Below are positions 27,385 through 36,214 of a DNA stretch of 64,000 nucleotides, piece after piece (position 1 is the first letter of the stretch; every line of letters starts with the position of its first letter). The stretch covers positions 3,261,001 through 3,325,000 of the forward strand of contig NZ_CP146077.1 in assembly GCF_037023725.1 (NCBI RefSeq). The letters are read 5' to 3'. This DNA comes from Pseudomonas bubulae (GTDB lineage: Bacteria > Pseudomonadota > Gammaproteobacteria > Pseudomonadales > Pseudomonadaceae). The position numbers and the translations under genes are program-made. The notes beneath the pieces were generated by a model. The model saw only the letters and a program-made list of their open reading frames with translations, made no database searches and was not told the origin of the DNA.

Positions 27385-27412
27385 ATTTAACATAATATAC
27401 ATTATGCGAAAC
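27385..27412 (-). other. dif: Chromosomal dif site (XerC/XerD recombination site)
   Basis: On the minus strand the 28-mer is GTTTCGCATAA (XerC arm), TGTATA (centre) and TTATGTTAAAT (XerD arm). From the remembered E. coli dif sequence it differs only at two positions of the XerC arm, and the XerD arm and centre are identical. dif resolves chromosome dimers and marks the replication terminus. It lies in a gene-poor stretch of fossil mobile DNA next to the tyrosine recombinase genes. Confidence 0.93.
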
Positions 27413-27551
27413 AGCGTATTGGAATGTCAGGGCCAGTGAGGCTGCTTTTCAACAGGCACTCAGTCGTCCAAGTCCAGATCCTTCCTTACGTCCGCCGCTG
27501 AATGCACAGCTTCTTGACCTTGGCGGACATGCTGTGGCCCTCCCTTGAAGA

Positions 27552-27571
27552 TGGCGCCTTAAGTGGCGCCA
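27552..27571. terminator. GGCGCC hairpin with following T-run
   Basis: TGGCGCC and GGCGCCA form a stem around TTAAGT, followed on the plus strand by ACCCATTTTTG. It has the form of an intrinsic terminator reading rightward but no intact gene precedes it. Confidence 0.45.
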
Positions 27572-27697
27572 CCCATTTTTGTTCCGAAAGCTTTGTAGTC
27601 CGTGCCTCTGCGAACAATCCTCACTCTCGGAGAACGTCATTTCAATGCTTTTTAATCTGGCGGAATAGGCCCTAACACATGGTATGACTACTTTTTG

Positions 27698-27805
27698 TTA
27701 GTACGGGACGCCGTAAGCCGCGTAGAAATGCTTCCAAGCGTCCTGGTAAGCGCCCATTTCGAGAATGTTGCCCCAGTGCGATAAAGAGCCCGAATGCACG
27801 ACCTC
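27698..27805 (-). pseudogene. C-terminal gene fragment, unidentified
   Basis: The minus strand reads EVVHSGSLSHWGNILEMG, then AYQDAWKHFYAAYGVPY and a stop. Its composition looks like true coding sequence, but the frame is cut at its 5' end by the 33-bp repeat at 27806. I do not recognise the family. The rest of 26943-28716 (about 1.7 kb) holds only fossil fragments, repeats and dif. Confidence 0.35.
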
Positions 27806-27838
27806 TTTTAAAACTGGCTGAAACCTTTAAAAATGACC
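27806..27838 (+). repeat. 33-bp repeat, copy 1
   Basis: Begins TTTTAAAACTGGCTGAAACC and ends TTTAAAAATGACC. It shares the pattern TTTTAAAA-TGGCTGAA-C-TTTAAAA with copies at 28308 and 28407. Each unit contains two TTTAAAA-TG half-units. This resembles the multiple terminal repeats bound by IS21-type transposases, which is an inference. Confidence 0.6.
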
Positions 27839-28196
27839 CCGTCTGTAGCTCAATGAAAACGATGGTTTGCGATTTTCTGAAACCTAAAAAGCGCTAGCAA
27901 TATGTGCTTGGCCGCGTAGGTGCGATCGTTCGCATCAAAACGTTCCAATCTCATCGATCCGTACGCGAAGATCCAGAAAGATCGAATATCAGGGTAGCAA
28001 CCCGGAAGCTACGTCTAGGTAGGCTAAAATTCGCTTACGCCATGAAGGCTAAGCTTGGTTGAGGGCATGCAACACCGGCGTGTGTTGCCTGGATAAACAT
28101 TGGAGCGACCGACCGATATGTCTGCACAGAGAGATCCAAGCACGGAGAATAGCGATATATAGACGAAAGCAGCGTATCTGAAAGTCTATTCCAGAC

Positions 28197-28217
28197 TGAA
28201 GCTTCGTAGAAGCTTCA
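28197..28217. repeat. Perfect hairpin near the recombinase genes
   Basis: TGAAGCTTC and GAAGCTTCA flank the loop GTA, directly after a smaller AGTCT/AGACT dyad at about 28182-28196. It is 500 bases before the first recombinase gene. Possible terminator or recombinase-binding site. Confidence 0.4.
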
Positions 28218-28307
28218 TTATAAAATCACTAACAGCTCTGGATTTCAAGAGCATTTCTTATGAGCTGACAACGGGTTGTTCAAGATGCCGCCCTCATTTT
28301 AAAAAGA

Positions 28308-28340
28308 TTTTAAAAATGATCGAAACCTTTAAAACTGCCC
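28308..28340 (+). repeat. 33-bp repeat, copy 2
   Basis: Begins TTTTAAAAATGATCGAAACC and ends TTTAAAACTGCCC. Same orientation as copies 1 and 3, with an extra TTTTAAAAAGA half-unit immediately upstream. Confidence 0.6.
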
Positions 28341-28406
28341 AGGCCCACTAATTATGGCGGTTGCTGCAGTGCAGTCCGTATTATTAGGATGGTGCAGCTA
28401 TAACAC

Positions 28407-28439
28407 TTTTAAAAATGGCTGAATCTTTTAAAAGTGGCC
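28407..28439 (+). repeat. 33-bp repeat, copy 3
   Basis: Begins TTTTAAAAATGGCTGAATCT and ends TTTAAAAGTGGCC. It is the most regular copy, 66 bases beyond copy 2 and 278 bases before the first recombinase start. Confidence 0.6.
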
Positions 28440-28716
28440 TCTTAGGTTATGGTTGTAGTGAAGACCAAATCCTCTATCTAAAGCGCTATTGACGCCTCTC
28501 AATAGCTGGGTAGGTTGAGCGTAGAACCCTTACAGCTTGGGGCTTGTAGCCGTGCAGTCGGCGTTTCTCCGCCAGAGCTCGGTCAAAGCTGTCAATATAT
28601 AACTAATTAGTCTTTAGTTGTCTGGTCATCAATCAAGCTTTGAAAGAGAAAACTTGCAAAGACATGTTTGCCATGTATAACCTACATGCCATCGATCAAA
28701 TAGTTAGGGCTATGCG

Positions 28717-30126
28717 ATGAGCGATTCATTCAGGCAGACGGACACGCTCGCCTCGAACAAACGGAAGGATACGCCTCCTACTTCCGATAACTCCCAGAAT
28801 CGGAAGTCTGCAATGCAGTATCCAGTAAAGGATAACAAGATGCCGGCCCCGTATCCGCTGTTTAACACCTATAAAGAATTCGTCAATCACACTAGCGATG
28901 AGCCCGACCCGTGCATACCGCTGGTGATGAACTATCTGGGGAATTTTGATGCACATCTCAAGCCCATGGATGGTTTCGAAGCCGTCCGCGGTTTTCTGCG
29001 TTCGTACTCCAACGTCGAAGCGACATTCGTTTCATATCGCACCCATGCCGAGCGCCTGCTGCTTTGGGCATTGTTAATCAGAAAGAAGCCCCTAATGGAG
29101 CTGCGTCGCGCAGACGCTGAAGCCTTCTTGGAATTCTGTATGGCTCCACCCATAGGTTGGCTCGGCCCCGTGACACGCAGTAGGTTTCAGATCGTGGCAT
29201 CCAACAGAGATGCAGAGCTGTGCCCAAATCCACGTTGGCATCCATTCTCGGTGAAAACATCGAAGCACATGAATAATGCGGCTGATCTTGACCGCCCAGT
29301 TACTGGCGTACCATACCAACCATCACGAGGGAGCATTTCCCAGGTTTTCTCGGTTTGCAGCAGCTTGTACGAATACGGCCTTGATGAGGGCCTTACGTCA
29401 ACGAATCCCTTCAGAGCGATCAAACAGAAATCGCGCTTCAAAGCGTCGCGCTCAATGAAGCAAACAGGACGCGCCCTCACGCCTCTTCAATGGGACTTCG
29501 TTCTGACCACCGCTGAAAAAATGGCAGCAACTGCTCCTGAACACCATGAACGCACCCTGTTCATCGCCGCGACGTTGTTTTCGATGTACCTACGCGTTTC
29601 AGATCTCTGTGGTCGGGTGAATTGGCAGCCCACAATGGGCTCATTCAAGACAGATCATGAAGGCAACTGGTGGTTCTACCTCATAGGTAAGGGTGACAAA
29701 GCCGCCAAGGTAGCTGTAAGGCCCGAATACATTGATCGTTACCTAAAGCGATACCGACGCTTCATGGGGCTGCCTGAACTGCCATTACCTAATGAACAGA
29801 CCCCTCTGATTGCGACCTTGAATGGTCGTCCAGGGTTATCCACTCGAACAGTTCATTCGATCATCCAGAAGCTGTTCGGCCAGGCTATTAATGAAATGGT
29901 GAACGAAGATCGCCAACCTGGCGAGATTGAGGCTCTGCGACTGGCCTCCACACACTGGCTTAGGCATACGGCTGCGACACTTGATGCCCCTTGGCGAGAC
30001 CCCAAGGACTTGCAGATGGATCTACGTCACAATAATTTGTCCACTACTCAGGACATCTACTACAGCAGTTACGAAGATAAGCGCTCGTACTCGCTTAAAA
30101 AACTGGGTTTGCAAAATCGCGACTGA
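28717..30126 (+). CDS. Tyrosine recombinase (first of a tandem pair)
   Basis: 469 residues. The catalytic domain shows Arg in LFSMYLRVSDLCGR, the HxxR box in HWLRHTAATLD, and the nucleophile region NLSTTQDIYYSSYEDKR. A core-binding domain lies at about 75-200 (AVRGFLRSYSNVEATFVSYR). It is longer than phage integrases because of an N-terminal extension of about 70 residues. It is followed after 40 bases by a second recombinase of similar core-binding layout (NVEATFVSYRTHAERLLLWA versus TRYTNYRSCIERLLLWS). It is probably the integrase of the island, next to dif. The pair recalls GmtY/GmtZ of gamma-Mobile-Trio elements, an unverified comparison. Confidence 0.88.
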   Translation: MSDSFRQTDTLASNKRKDTPPTSDNSQNRKSAMQYPVKDNKMPAPYPLFNTYKEFVNHTSDEPDPCIPLVMNYLGNFDAHLKPMDGFEAVRGFLRSYSNVEATFVSYRTHAERLLLWALLIRKKPLMELRRADAEAFLEFCMAPPIGWLGPVTRSRFQIVASNRDAELCPNPRWHPFSVKTSKHMNNAADLDRPVTGVPYQPSRGSISQVFSVCSSLYEYGLDEGLTSTNPFRAIKQKSRFKASRSMKQTGRALTPLQWDFVLTTAEKMAATAPEHHERTLFIAATLFSMYLRVSDLCGRVNWQPTMGSFKTDHEGNWWFYLIGKGDKAAKVAVRPEYIDRYLKRYRRFMGLPELPLPNEQTPLIATLNGRPGLSTRTVHSIIQKLFGQAINEMVNEDRQPGEIEALRLASTHWLRHTAATLDAPWRDPKDLQMDLRHNNLSTTQDIYYSSYEDKRSYSLKKLGLQNRD

Positions 30127-31019
30127 TATTCAGAGATAACTCTCAGAGACTACTGGTAGAAAAATCATGGGATCAATACCCCGTCCTTGCTTTGAAACGC
30201 TAAAAGAATTTGCAAAGCTAGACCCCGACAGCGTCGATGGCGAGCTCTCTGTAATTCAGGATTTTCTCAACCAATGCCCAGCTAGCAGTCTGTCTACAAA
30301 AAGCTACTTGCTGGTGAAGCAGTTCTTGATTAAGCATACCGAACCTACGCGCTATACAAACTACCGGAGCTGTATCGAACGACTCTTGCTATGGAGCATT
30401 TTGGAGGCAAAAAAATCCATAACTGATTTGAATGAAGGCGACATTCAAGAATTTATGAGTTTCTGCACATCCCCCCCGAATTCCTGGGTGGCAGATAAGT
30501 TTTGTCGGCGATTTACTCCCGGCAAACTGAAACAGGCAATAGGATTTAACCCCGCTTGGCGTCCGTTTCGCTTTGAACAACCGTTTATTGGGGGGGGTCG
30601 TAGTCGCATAGTGTACATGGCTGGTAGAGGCGCGCTTGCTATGCAGATGTCTGTAGTTGCAAGTTTTTTTATGCATCTGCACTACAGTGACCTTATAGCA
30701 ATCAACCCAGCGCAAAGGTTACACGCTGCTGGCTTTTACGCTATAAGCCTTCCTGTTCACACTGGTGCGAATGTCTTCACCGACGAAGAATTTGCGGTGT
30801 TGATGTTGACGCTTAATAACCTTGCGAATAGGGACATCAAACATGAGCGTACGCTGCTCATGATTGCGTCCGTTTATTATCTTAGGTTGCAACCATCTGA
30901 GATCGATAGCCTAGGGGGAGATCTAACAATAAGTGCTATGCGCCTTATGCAGGATGGAACTTACGATTTAGTGGAGGAGAAATTTCCCAGCAATCACGCG
31001 TGGAAAATACATCCTGAAT

Positions 31020-31982
31020 TCAACACATAAGTGCAACGCTCACCCCTGTATGCACTTCGTACGGCGTCTTCCAGCCCAAGCGCTTGCGCGGGCGTAGATT
31101 GATCCTCGCTACTGTCCGATTGACGGCTTCGACGGTCAGCTTGCTGAAGTCGCTGCCCTTGGGGAAATACTGGCGGAGCAGACCGTTGGTGTTTTCATTG
31201 GTGCCACGTTGCCAGGATGAATAGGGGTCTGCAAAAAAGACCTGGCACTGGCTCCGTAGCGCGATGCGTTCATGCCCGGCAAACTCCCTTCCGTTATCCA
31301 GCGTCAGCGTGTGAGCGGCATGGCCCTGAAGCATCAGATTGATCGCCCGCGTTACCTGCCGGCGCGTTCTGCGCTTGACCGGATAGGCGCTCAGATAGCC
31401 GCTTTTGCGATCAACCAGGGTCACCAGGTTACCGCCCAGTCCATGTACCGTATCGCCCTCCCAGTCCCCCAGGCGCTCGCGGCTTTCGACCTCGGCTGGG
31501 CGTTCACTGATTGACACGCGATTACGCAGCTGCCCGCGCCGATCGTGGCTTCCATAGCGTTTCCGGTAGCGCTTTCGGCGATGTCGCAGATAGGTATAAA
31601 GCTCACCACCGGCGCGCTGTTCGGCGGCAATGAACCGATAAATCCACTCATGGCTGACCGCCCGGCTTGGCTGCTCCTGCTTCAACCGCTGGGCGATCTG
31701 CTCCGGACTCATGCCATGCTTGAGCCACACCGGGAGATGATGGCTGAGCCATGTCGCCGGCTTGCAAAACTTGCGCGCACCCGCTCGACGAGCATCACTT
31801 TCATGGGCCGCAGAAACAGCCTTGTAGATATTCTGGGTGCTGTTGCGGCGAACCTCGCGACTGATCGTCGAGGGATGCACGCCGACCCGCTTTGCAATGC
31901 TCGCCTGGCTCTCTGCGGCGCTCAAGCCAGCCTCAATCTGGTAACGTTGTCCCTGAGTCAGCTGCCGGTAATGCGTAGTCAT
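31020..31982 (-). CDS. IS30-family transposase
   Basis: About 320 residues from MTTHYRQLTQGQRYQIEAGL (ATG at 31982). The N-terminal helix-turn-helix reads SQASIAKRVGVHPSTISREV. The DDE domain has GDWEGDTVHG (first Asp), LTLDNGREFAGH (second Asp) and SWQRGTNENTNGLLRQYFPK (Glu). The stop codon uses the flanking TGA. The protein appears intact, so the element may be active. Confidence 0.9.
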   Translation of the reverse strand: MTTHYRQLTQGQRYQIEAGLSAAESQASIAKRVGVHPSTISREVRRNSTQNIYKAVSAAHESDARRAGARKFCKPATWLSHHLPVWLKHGMSPEQIAQRLKQEQPSRAVSHEWIYRFIAAEQRAGGELYTYLRHRRKRYRKRYGSHDRRGQLRNRVSISERPAEVESRERLGDWEGDTVHGLGGNLVTLVDRKSGYLSAYPVKRRTRRQVTRAINLMLQGHAAHTLTLDNGREFAGHERIALRSQCQVFFADPYSSWQRGTNENTNGLLRQYFPKGSDFSKLTVEAVNRTVARINLRPRKRLGWKTPYEVHTGVSVALMC

Positions 31983-32068
31983 CTGCGCTTGAATCCTTCG
32001 GTGTGAGAGCCTGGATTCTACCGGTGGCTGGCTCTCTGCCTCTCGTTTCAAGCGTTGCGCTTATTCTA
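31023..32068 (-). mobile_element. IS30-family insertion sequence
   Basis: About 1046 bp between two copies of TGAATTCA (31015-31022 and 32069-32076). The ends share ATAAG(T/C)GCAACGCT as inverted repeats. The restored target contains CCTGAATTCAGG, a perfect 12-bp palindrome; IS30-type transposases are known to favour palindromic hot spots. The exact terminal base and true duplication length (family 2-3 bp) cannot be fixed by eye. Confidence 0.8.
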
Positions 32069-32491
32069 TGAATTCAGGCATCCTGAGTTTGTAGATCACT
32101 ATATCAATCGTTATCGTAAGAAATTTGGCCAACAATCCATTCCGTTGGAGCATGATCACACATTGTTGCTCGGAAAGATTCGTGGCAAAGATTCAATTAG
32201 CTCTGCTCATGCGAGACTGTTATTCCGGACAGTATGTCAGGCCGTCATTGATAGGCTTATCGAGAGCGGATGCGTGGTCTCGCCGGACTCAGGGTTCCGT
32301 AAAGCGAGTCTGCTCTGGTTGCGAGAAACAAGTATGCACCACAGTTCAAGGACGTTGGGGATGGATGATGTAATCAGACTTGTGCGAAAATCAAACGCCG
32401 AAACTGCCTACCAACGGTTCTTTGCGTGGCGTAGTTAGAATCCAGCAGGTCTGCCCTACGTTTCTGGGGGAAGTTTCAATCAAGCCTTTTT

Positions 32492-32523
32492 TAACTCATC
32501 TAAATGGTTCTTTAGTTGAGTTA
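32492..32523. repeat. Hairpin downstream of the recombinase pair
   Basis: TAACTCA and TGAGTTA enclose CTAAA and TTTAG around a six-base loop, 54 bases after the recombinase stop. It may be a terminator or part of an attachment site. The rest of 32439-32828 shows no gene and a GC-rich patch around 32655-32760. Confidence 0.45.
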
Positions 32524-32828
32524 GTTATAATGTTCTGCCGGTGGGCTGAATCTCTGCATCAGGCCACGTGACTTCATTGTGAGCACCTGCTCATCGCCCC
32601 CGGAAGTTCTGAAAGCCCGAACCACACTGTTAAGTTACGATGGTGCCTACCCTGCGGGGACGGCCGGCGTGAGTCGAGCCCCCTCTGTCGGCGGTGTTTC
32701 GTCCCTGCGTGCGCTCATTCGTACGTCTGCGTGCTCCGCATGCTAAGCGGCTCGCACTTGCATTGATGCGATTACGGCGTGCTACCATATCGCCACCCTC
32801 CCCTGAGTTTTCACACTAGGTAATCGCC

Positions 32829-33107
32829 ATGGACGATCTAGTCATAACGCATTCGGATGTGTACCAGAGCTGGAAAAACCACCTCTTCAACTTCAGTCTC
32901 GACGATCCCAAAACGAATGTACCTGGGTTGCGCAAACCACAGTTGGCAGCGCTTTACGCAACCCAGGGGCATCTGGTGGTCGATCCCTCCTCCACCGCTA
33001 CGGTGGTTATGCCAACAGGGACAGGGAAGACTGACACCATGCTCGGGCTGATCATCGCTGCGAGAACGGCTATTTCAAAGCTACGTTCACAGAAAACCAG
33101 CATCTGA
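32829..33107 (+). pseudogene. N-terminal stub of a DEAD/DEAH helicase
   Basis: 92 residues. The sequence PGLRKPQLAALYATQGHLVV followed by VVMPTGTGKTDTMLGLIIA is the Q-motif region and Walker A of a superfamily 2 helicase of the type found in restriction and defence loci. It ends abruptly about 20 residues after Walker A. The remaining hundreds of residues, including the DEAD box, are absent, so it is a deletion relic. Confidence 0.7.
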
Positions 33108-33140
33108 CTCAGTTTTATCTCAAAGAGCGAAATCTAGGTT

Positions 33141-33863
33141 ATGACTCAATCATCTAACTTCCTAAAACAAAAACTGGAAGGCATACATGCCGCACTAATG
33201 CAGGCCCATGCAGACTCTACTAAATATGCTCCGAGCATTACCGGAGCCGAGAGAGAAATAATTAACCGGTCTCTTCTTTCTCTGATTTTGGCCCCTGGCT
33301 ATCGCGTTGGCACTGGAACAATTTTTGATCAATACGGAAATGATTCAGGTCAGGTTGATATCGTTATTGAGCAACCATTCTCAATCAGCTTCCCGATCAG
33401 CAGCGACCAGAACCGACTATTCTTAGCTCCGTCTGTATGTGCCGCATTGGAAATCAAATCCAACCTTGCAACGCAAGGTAAGAAGGCGATGGACAAAGCA
33501 GCTTCCATCAAGGAACTGTTCAGAACTTCAGTAAAAGGTGATGACTTCCATTTTCTTGACGAAATTTCAATCCCAACATTTATTATTGGATTTAAAGGCC
33601 CTTCCACAGAGGAAGGTATTGAGAATATATATAAATCTTTTTCCAACAAATTCATTCCCAATGGGATATTAAGTATTGACGGCGCAATTTTTTATGGAAG
33701 AGCGCCCGGACAAAATGGCTTTACGATTGCCAAAGGCAAGGCCGCATCTCTTTTCGCATTTCTCCAGTGTGTTACTGCCACACTGCAGCATGCTGGCAGC
33801 AACGAATTTAAGCTAGATAAATTCCAGTCATTGATCGGGAAAACTCGAATACTGAAAAGCTAA
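33141..33863 (+). CDS. DUF6602-type PD-(D/E)xK nuclease-like protein
   Basis: 240 residues. The fold signature is SGQVDIVIE (Asp73) followed by VCAALEIKSNL (Glu104, Lys106), the D-(E)xK triad of restriction-endonuclease-like enzymes. An upstream GAEREIINRSLLSLILAPGY helix matches the DUF6602 N-terminus. Such proteins are found in defence islands and near HEPN or helicase genes; activity is not shown. It starts 33 bases after the helicase stub, so it may once have been part of that system. Confidence 0.7.
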   Translation: MTQSSNFLKQKLEGIHAALMQAHADSTKYAPSITGAEREIINRSLLSLILAPGYRVGTGTIFDQYGNDSGQVDIVIEQPFSISFPISSDQNRLFLAPSVCAALEIKSNLATQGKKAMDKAASIKELFRTSVKGDDFHFLDEISIPTFIIGFKGPSTEEGIENIYKSFSNKFIPNGILSIDGAIFYGRAPGQNGFTIAKGKAASLFAFLQCVTATLQHAGSNEFKLDKFQSLIGKTRILKS

Positions 33864-33976
33864 ACGCTGTTGTCTGCAGATCACTGCTCAGTTTGGCTAT
33901 AGTTTTAGCACGTTAGGGCAATCACTCAAGGCTAGAAGCAACCAGCCACCTCAAGGGAAATCGTAGAAGGAATCGC

Positions 33977-35614
33977 ATGGACATTGTAACTCTCGAAAAC
34001 CAAGCCATTACTGAGTTCCTCAGCATAGTTAATCGGCAGCAAGCGTTACTTGCCCGCATAGAGGATCAAATCACCACGCAGCCGATAAAGCCCATCGAGA
34101 ACAAATATAGAAGACAAGGCCAGAAGGCCAAAGATAAAAAAGCAAATCGTGGATCATCAAACAATTCACTTGAAATCCAAAGTCGCTCTGAAGGTTTACG
34201 AGAAGCACGTCTGCATGAAAAAATTGTAGAGTATCCATTTCTGCTACACACCCCTGAACTCTATGCAGGTGAATTACTGCTTGACTCAATAATTGACGAA
34301 CTCGCACTCCCTAACAAACGCCGAGCTGACTTTGCCTTCATCTCAGGGCAAAACCAAGTAATAAAAATTTCGCTAGTCGAAATTAAACGCGCCTCCGACA
34401 AAGTATTCAAAGATAACGCCCAAAAAACTGAGTTTTCTAACAAAGCAAAAAAATGGATTTCACAAGTTGAAGAATGGAGAGATAGCTTTGCATCTGAAGA
34501 TCGAAAAAAATCTCTACTCCTCAGCTTAAAACCTTTATTTAAAAACTACCCAGTCCCACTACTAACACTAGCGGACAATGTAGCTAGAGAAACCCAAATA
34601 GAGATAGACTACATACTAATCGCTGACAATGAAAAAGTTGACACCCCGAAACGCCAACATCTAGTTGATAGTCTCTACCTAGAAAATGATATTCTTCTAA
34701 TGCCTTACCCTGAAATGATTGAACACGTTAAGAGGCACCCGCGCCCCAAACATATGATCTCAATATGGGCAACCGGAGTTCACGTAAAAACATCCTCACC
34801 GAGCCTACCGCATTTCGGAGATCTTAACGAAGATCCACTCGGCGTAAAAATGGCTGGCCTTGGGATGAATCACTTCGACACATCAAGAAGGAGGACTTGT
34901 TTTCATCCCGAGACCTTACGCGAAATATTCTACCGTTCCGCAGGCGTTTGCGAAATCCCTGGCTGCGGCGTAAAAATTGTAGCCAGCGATGGAGTCCAAG
35001 GACATCTTACGCCGATTTATAATAATTTTCCGGAGCGATCAACGCTCCCATTTGAAGCTCTTTTGTGGCGAGAGCACACTGCGCTTCTATGCGGTAACCA
35101 TATAGCTGCATTTAATGAGGGTGAGATTTCTACCTTAGGGAACTGCCATTTCCTTAAGGAAAAGCTGCAGCACAAGTCCCCATATCGTGCCCACCTTGAT
35201 CATGAGCTAATGGAGTTCATGACAACATTGACGAATAGAGTCGCAACCAAATTTCTAACCATCGCAAATTGTAGCAAAACAGAAAGCACTCTCTTCGCCA
35301 AAGAAATAACACAATGGATAAAATCCATCTCCTCTATACCCGTGGACATTAGACAATTCTATCAAGAAATCGTCATACACTACTTTAAGAACGGGAAACC
35401 AACAAGAGGGAAACACACAGAAAGCAAACTACTGATTTCGCTACCGTACTACTACCTAACAAAGGCCAGGTTATTGCGAAAAAACCCAGAAACGCTAGAA
35501 ATAGAGCCAACCATGCTTGATGAACTTAAAAAAACTAACAATCTTAGTGATATTTACAGAGCGTTCACCTACTACAACATGTTGCACCGTAATGGACACA
35601 GCTGCCACTACTAA
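33977..35614 (+). CDS. Shedu-like (DUF4263) nuclease fused to an HNH-type domain
   Basis: 545 residues, AT-rich. After a charged 75-residue N-terminus, residues about 80-200 look like the Shedu SduA nuclease: LHEKIVEYPFLLHTPEL, RRADFAFIS (Asp118), SLVEIKRAS (Glu135, Lys137) and KKWISQVEEWRDSF. Residues about 310-385 form a zinc-finger HNH-type unit: CEIPGCG, GHLTPIYNN and REHTALLCGNH. The C-terminal 150 residues are unrecognised. Two nuclease-like centres in one chain suggest an antiphage effector. It stands alone, with about 110 bases upstream. Shedu assignment rests on motif layout only. Confidence 0.65.
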   Translation: MDIVTLENQAITEFLSIVNRQQALLARIEDQITTQPIKPIENKYRRQGQKAKDKKANRGSSNNSLEIQSRSEGLREARLHEKIVEYPFLLHTPELYAGELLLDSIIDELALPNKRRADFAFISGQNQVIKISLVEIKRASDKVFKDNAQKTEFSNKAKKWISQVEEWRDSFASEDRKKSLLLSLKPLFKNYPVPLLTLADNVARETQIEIDYILIADNEKVDTPKRQHLVDSLYLENDILLMPYPEMIEHVKRHPRPKHMISIWATGVHVKTSSPSLPHFGDLNEDPLGVKMAGLGMNHFDTSRRRTCFHPETLREIFYRSAGVCEIPGCGVKIVASDGVQGHLTPIYNNFPERSTLPFEALLWREHTALLCGNHIAAFNEGEISTLGNCHFLKEKLQHKSPYRAHLDHELMEFMTTLTNRVATKFLTIANCSKTESTLFAKEITQWIKSISSIPVDIRQFYQEIVIHYFKNGKPTRGKHTESKLLISLPYYYLTKARLLRKNPETLEIEPTMLDELKKTNNLSDIYRAFTYYNMLHRNGHSCHY

Positions 35615-36214
35615 CACTCTCAAATATTGAACGATACTTTTTCCTAAACACTCCAATAGTACAGAATGGCGGCAACCCCAAAATTTGCCTGTAGCTACTG
35701 CCACCTCCCGCTGATTGATGTACTGGGCGCCACGGTTTCGGGAGGTGCAAGGAAGCAGGGTATTGGTGGCACCCCATGACCGAGGAAGATAGCAGCCCTA
35801 TCCGACAAGTCTCTGACCCAAAGCGCCGGCGCGCTCCGCTTGCACTTTCAACAGAGCATTGAATGTGAGCCTGCTCAGATGGCCCTGTATTGAGGTTCCG
35901 TGCCCTTGTTGACGGTGGGGCTGCCGGCCAGGCAGTTCCTTCTGATGAACGAGCCCTCGCGCAGATCCTCCCCAGCGGTTGCGCCCGCCCCACTCCGCAC
36001 ATCCGCTGCGAGCTGACATTGCCGGATACTTGCGGGGTCACCAACCAAGGGACATGAGGACTCCTAACTTAGATCCTGGCTCTACCTGCACGGCTCAACG
36101 CCCCCCTATACGACCTTGGATGACAGTCGTACACTTCAGTCGAAGCATCGAACACGTCACAAGCAATGTACGAAGAAATAAAGCCATCCACTAACTCAGC
36201 GCAATAGGTAAGAA
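35615..36214. other. 600-base gap without a recognisable gene
   Basis: GC content rises here compared with both neighbours. It contains a 9-bp inverted repeat CACCTCCCG (35702-35710) / CGGGAGGTG (35739-35747), and a short open frame from 35776 (MTEEDSSPIRQVSDP, 28 residues) that I cannot support as a gene. It is probably fossil sequence from another source. Confidence 0.4.

Larger units (their letters stand above)
30167..32438 (+). pseudogene. Second tyrosine-recombinase-like gene, split by an IS30-family element
   Basis: The 5' part (30167-31022, MGSIPRPCFETLKEFAKLDP) and the 3' part (from 32077) join in one frame if the insertion and one copy of the flanking TGAATTCA are removed, giving HPEFRHPEFVDHYINRYRKK. 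The restored protein would be about 410 residues. Arg is in YYLRLQPSEID and the final tyrosine in AETAYQRFFAW. The box that reads HWLRHT in the first recombinase is LWLRETS here, so the catalytic histidine is lost, implying a non-catalytic partner role even before the insertion. It is inactive now. Confidence 0.8.

Noticed and set aside
32639..32760. GC-rich patch as a possible structured RNA
   Set aside because: No stable conserved fold or known RNA motif could be recognised by eye.
35565..36044. 159-codon minus-strand frame in the 600-base gap
   Set aside because: Biased composition (Ser/Arg/Gly), no ribosome site, and overlap with the end of the Shedu-like gene.
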